From assembly GCF_959025735.1 (NCBI RefSeq), contig NZ_CAUFJQ010000107.1:1-5950 (forward strand): a DNA stretch of 5,950 nucleotides, given 5' to 3'. This DNA comes from an uncultured Streptococcus sp. (GTDB lineage: Bacteria > Bacillota > Bacilli > Lactobacillales > Streptococcaceae). Numbering within the stretch: position 1 is the first letter of the stretch; each line of letters starts with the position of its first letter. Both the position numbers and the translations under genes were made by a program. The notes beneath the pieces are model-generated. The model saw only the letters and a program-made list of their open reading frames with translations. It was not told where the DNA came from and did no database searches. Below, in pieces: positions 3,534 to 5,950 of the stretch.

Positions 3534-5950
3534 TATTTGATAGTGGCTGAAAAAACTTCTTGATCCGAAATGGTATCATTGACAAAGGATCCATTGCTTG
3601 TTCTTTCAGAAATGCTTAATTGTGTCAAATCAACCTCGGTCACCTGTCCAGTGGTAGAGGTAATGGTAAGAATTTGATCTTGCTCTCCTACTTCTTCCTG
3701 GCTCGTAAAGAGATCAAAATCTCCTTGGTCCGTGAAAACTGGACCTGCCTTGAAGACGCGGTGGGGTTTATTTTTCAACTCACGCAAGACCTGTAGGCCA
3801 CGTTTAGCACGGCTAGTTACAGGAATATCGTCTTGCAACATCCGTTTGAGACTGCCTCGCTGGGTCAAAATATACATACTTGGTGTTGTAGACTTAAAGG
3901 CGGCAGCGACTTGATCCCCGTCTTTCAGGTTAATAGCTTTGACCCCTGCTGCTTTGGCTCCTACGACAGGGACCTCTTCAATATTAAAGCGCAACCCATA
4001 CCCATTTCTGGTGATGATCATGATGTCTTCAAGGACAACTGGCGCAACAGCTACGATACGATCGTCTTGATCTTTTAGCTTAGCGTACTTAGTCGATTTA
4101 GAACGATAAGTCCGCCACGGGCTCAATTCCTTGCGTTCAAAACGCTTGATTTGCCCTTGTTGAGTTGCTGCAAAGTAGGTCACACCCTCAAACTGATCCA
4201 CAATCTCCGCAAAGAGAATTTCTTCCTCTTGCTCGAAATTGGTCAAAGTTTGACTCAAGTGCTCCCCAATATCCTTCCACTTGGTATCTGTCAATTCATG
4301 GATTGGTCGATAAATGGCATTTCCCAAGTTGGTAAAGAGTAAAAGATGCTGGGTAGTCTTAGCAGGCTCTACGAAAATCAACTCGTCATCATCTCGTTTT
4401 CCAACTTCTTCCAGTGTTGAGGCATTGAACGAACGAGGAGAGGTCCGTTTGATATAACCAGCACGGGTCACACTCACGAAGGTTTCTTCTTCGACAATGA
4501 GGCTGGATGTATCAATCTCAATTGTTTTAGCAGTGTCTTGTAACTCACTACGACGCGGATTGCCAAAGAGCTTCTTGACTTCACGCAATTCCTTCTTCAT
4601 GAGATTGAACATGGTCCGTTCATCCCCTATGATAGCAGCCAAGGTCGCGATTTGCTCCTTGAGGTTAGCATGCTCTTCTTCCAAGGTGACGATATCTGTA
4701 TTGGTCAAACGGTACAATTGCAAGGTGACAATGGCTTCTGCTTGCTCTTCTGTGAAATCGTAGCTGACCTTGAGGTTTTCCTTGGCATCTGACTTGTTTT
4801 CAGAAGCACGAATCAAGGCAATCACTTCATCGAGGATGGAAATGACGCGGATCAATCCCTCTACAATGTGGAGGCGTCGTTCCGCCTTTTCCTTATCAAA
4901 GCGCGAGCGAGCGACAATGATATCCCGACGGTGAGCAATGTAGCTAGAGAGAATCGGCACAATCCCCACTTGACGAGGGGTATAGTTGTCAATCGCCACC
5001 ATATTGAAGTTGTAGTTGACCTGCAAATCTGTATACTTGAACAAGTAGTTCAAGATCAAGTCTGCATTGGCATCTTTCTTCAGCTCAATGGCAATACGAA
5101 GACCATCTCGGTCAGACTCATCCCGGACTTCCGCAATACCGGCCACCTTGTTGTTAACACGGACATCGTCGATCTTCTTGACCAAGACTGCCTTGTTGAT
5201 CTCATAAGGAATTTCGGTAACGACGATTTGTTGCTTGCCGCCTTTGAGTTGCTCGATTTCTGTCTTAGAGCGGACAACCACCCGTCCCTTACCAGTTTCA
5301 TAGGCTTTCTTGATCTCATCGCGCCCTTGGATAATGGCACCGGTCGGGAAATCAGGTCCAGGAAGAAACTCCATGAGTTTGTCTACCTTGGCAGATGGAT
5401 GGTCGATCATATAGACCACCGCATCGATGACTTCAGCAAGGTTATGGGGCGGGATATCTGTCGCATAACCAGCAGAAATACCCGTGGCTCCATTGACCAA
5501 GAGGTTTGGAAAGGCTGCAGGCAAAACAGTTGGCTCTTTTTCTGTATCGTCAAAGTTCCAGGCAAATGGCACTGTGTTCTTTTCGATATCTTGAAGGAGA
5601 TAACCAGCAATTTCAGATAGACGTGCTTCCGTATAACGCATGGCAGCCGGTGGATCACCGTCCATAGAACCATTGTTACCGTGCATCTCAACAAGAATTT
5701 CACGATTCTTCCAGTCTTGAGACATGCGGACCATGGCATCATAGATCGAACTATCCCCGTGAGGGTGGAAATTCCCCATGATATTTCCGACGGACTTGGC
5801 CGACTTGCGGTAGCCCTTGTCATGGGTATTGCCATCCTTGTTCATAGAATAAAGGATCCGCCGTTGAACAGGTTTCAAGCCATCCCGAATATCAGGAAGG
5901 GCCCGTTCTTGAATAATGTATTTGGAGTAGCGACCAAAGCGCTCTCCCAT
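3533..5950 (-). CDS. parC: DNA topoisomerase IV subunit A, 5' end outside the window
   Basis: 805 residues are visible. ParC2-ParE2 passes one DNA duplex through another and separates daughter chromosomes. The catalytic tyrosine is Y106 (AAMRYTEARL), next to R105, and the intercalating isoleucine is probably I158 (GATGISAGYAT). The winged-helix and tower parts occupy about 1-340, the coiled coil about 345-470, and the beta-pinwheel C-terminal domain about 480-805. From memory, pneumococcal ParC starts 12 residues earlier, so the ATG at 5948-5950 is an internal Met (pneumococcal M13) and the true start lies beyond the edge. In pneumococcal numbering (+12) the quinolone-target residues S79 and D83 are intact (HPHGDSSIYD), while G52, D91 and N137 are viridans-type changes. 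ParC is told from GyrA by overall identity to pneumococcal ParC. Its partner parE is normally upstream, outside the window. Confidence 0.97.
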   Translation of the reverse strand: MGERFGRYSKYIIQERALPDIRDGLKPVQRRILYSMNKDGNTHDKGYRKSAKSVGNIMGNFHPHGDSSIYDAMVRMSQDWKNREILVEMHGNNGSMDGDPPAAMRYTEARLSEIAGYLLQDIEKNTVPFAWNFDDTEKEPTVLPAAFPNLLVNGATGISAGYATDIPPHNLAEVIDAVVYMIDHPSAKVDKLMEFLPGPDFPTGAIIQGRDEIKKAYETGKGRVVVRSKTEIEQLKGGKQQIVVTEIPYEINKAVLVKKIDDVRVNNKVAGIAEVRDESDRDGLRIAIELKKDANADLILNYLFKYTDLQVNYNFNMVAIDNYTPRQVGIVPILSSYIAHRRDIIVARSRFDKEKAERRLHIVEGLIRVISILDEVIALIRASENKSDAKENLKVSYDFTEEQAEAIVTLQLYRLTNTDIVTLEEEHANLKEQIATLAAIIGDERTMFNLMKKELREVKKLFGNPRRSELQDTAKTIEIDTSSLIVEEETFVSVTRAGYIKRTSPRSFNASTLEEVGKRDDDELIFVEPAKTTQHLLLFTNLGNAIYRPIHELTDTKWKDIGEHLSQTLTNFEQEEEILFAEIVDQFEGVTYFAATQQGQIKRFERKELSPWRTYRSKSTKYAKLKDQDDRIVAVAPVVLEDIMIITRNGYGLRFNIEEVPVVGAKAAGVKAINLKDGDQVAAAFKSTTPSMYILTQRGSLKRMLQDDIPVTSRAKRGLQVLRELKNKPHRVFKAGPVFTDQGDFDLFTSQEEVGEQDQILTITSTTGQVTEVDLTQLSISERTSNGSFVNDTISDQEVFSATIK

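Noticed and set aside
4868..5620. 250-codon open frame on the plus strand opposite parC
   Set aside because: It starts at GTG with no ribosome-binding site, lies wholly antisense to a well-supported parC, and its translation resembles no family I know. It is a shadow of parC codon use.

Overview
The window comes from a low-GC Gram-positive bacterium, almost certainly a mitis-group viridans Streptococcus. The proteins (a 4-domain S1, a 340-residue branched-chain aminotransferase, ParC, a DUF2969-type small protein) are very close to my memory of the pneumococcal versions. Differences scattered through ParC and S1 make it a commensal relative rather than typical S. pneumoniae. Promoters are sigma-A-like, terminators are rho-independent, and ilvE has a perfect CodY box.

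Every gene inside the window lies on the minus strand, so transcription runs from high to low coordinates. At the right edge is parC (topoisomerase IV subunit A), lacking only its first codons, with a terminator overlapping its stop. Next is ilvE with its own promoter, CodY operator and short leader. A 236-base gap follows, holding an unexplained structured stretch, a long terminator hairpin and the promoter of a 76-residue DUF2969-type protein. Then come tRNA-Tyr(GTA) and tRNA-Gln(TTG) behind a strong extended -10 promoter, rpsA (ribosomal protein S1 homologue) and tRNA-Arg(CCG) behind its own promoter. The left edge holds a terminator hairpin that would serve a plus-strand gene outside the window, so that gene converges on this block. 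No gene-free stretch exceeds 300 bases.

These are housekeeping functions set side by side: chromosome decatenation (parC), nitrogen and branched-chain amino acid balance (ilvE, CodY-linked), and translation (three tRNAs and S1). Each unit appears to have its own promoter and terminator, except that no terminator separates the DUF2969-type gene from tRNA-Tyr.

I found no mobile element, CRISPR array, defence system or clearly new system. The points worth a second look are regulatory and evolutionary: the CodY operator, palindromes placed inside or around promoter elements, two look-alike terminator hairpins, the unexplained stretch after ilvE, and a ParC with intact quinolone-target residues plus three substitutions known from viridans streptococci.
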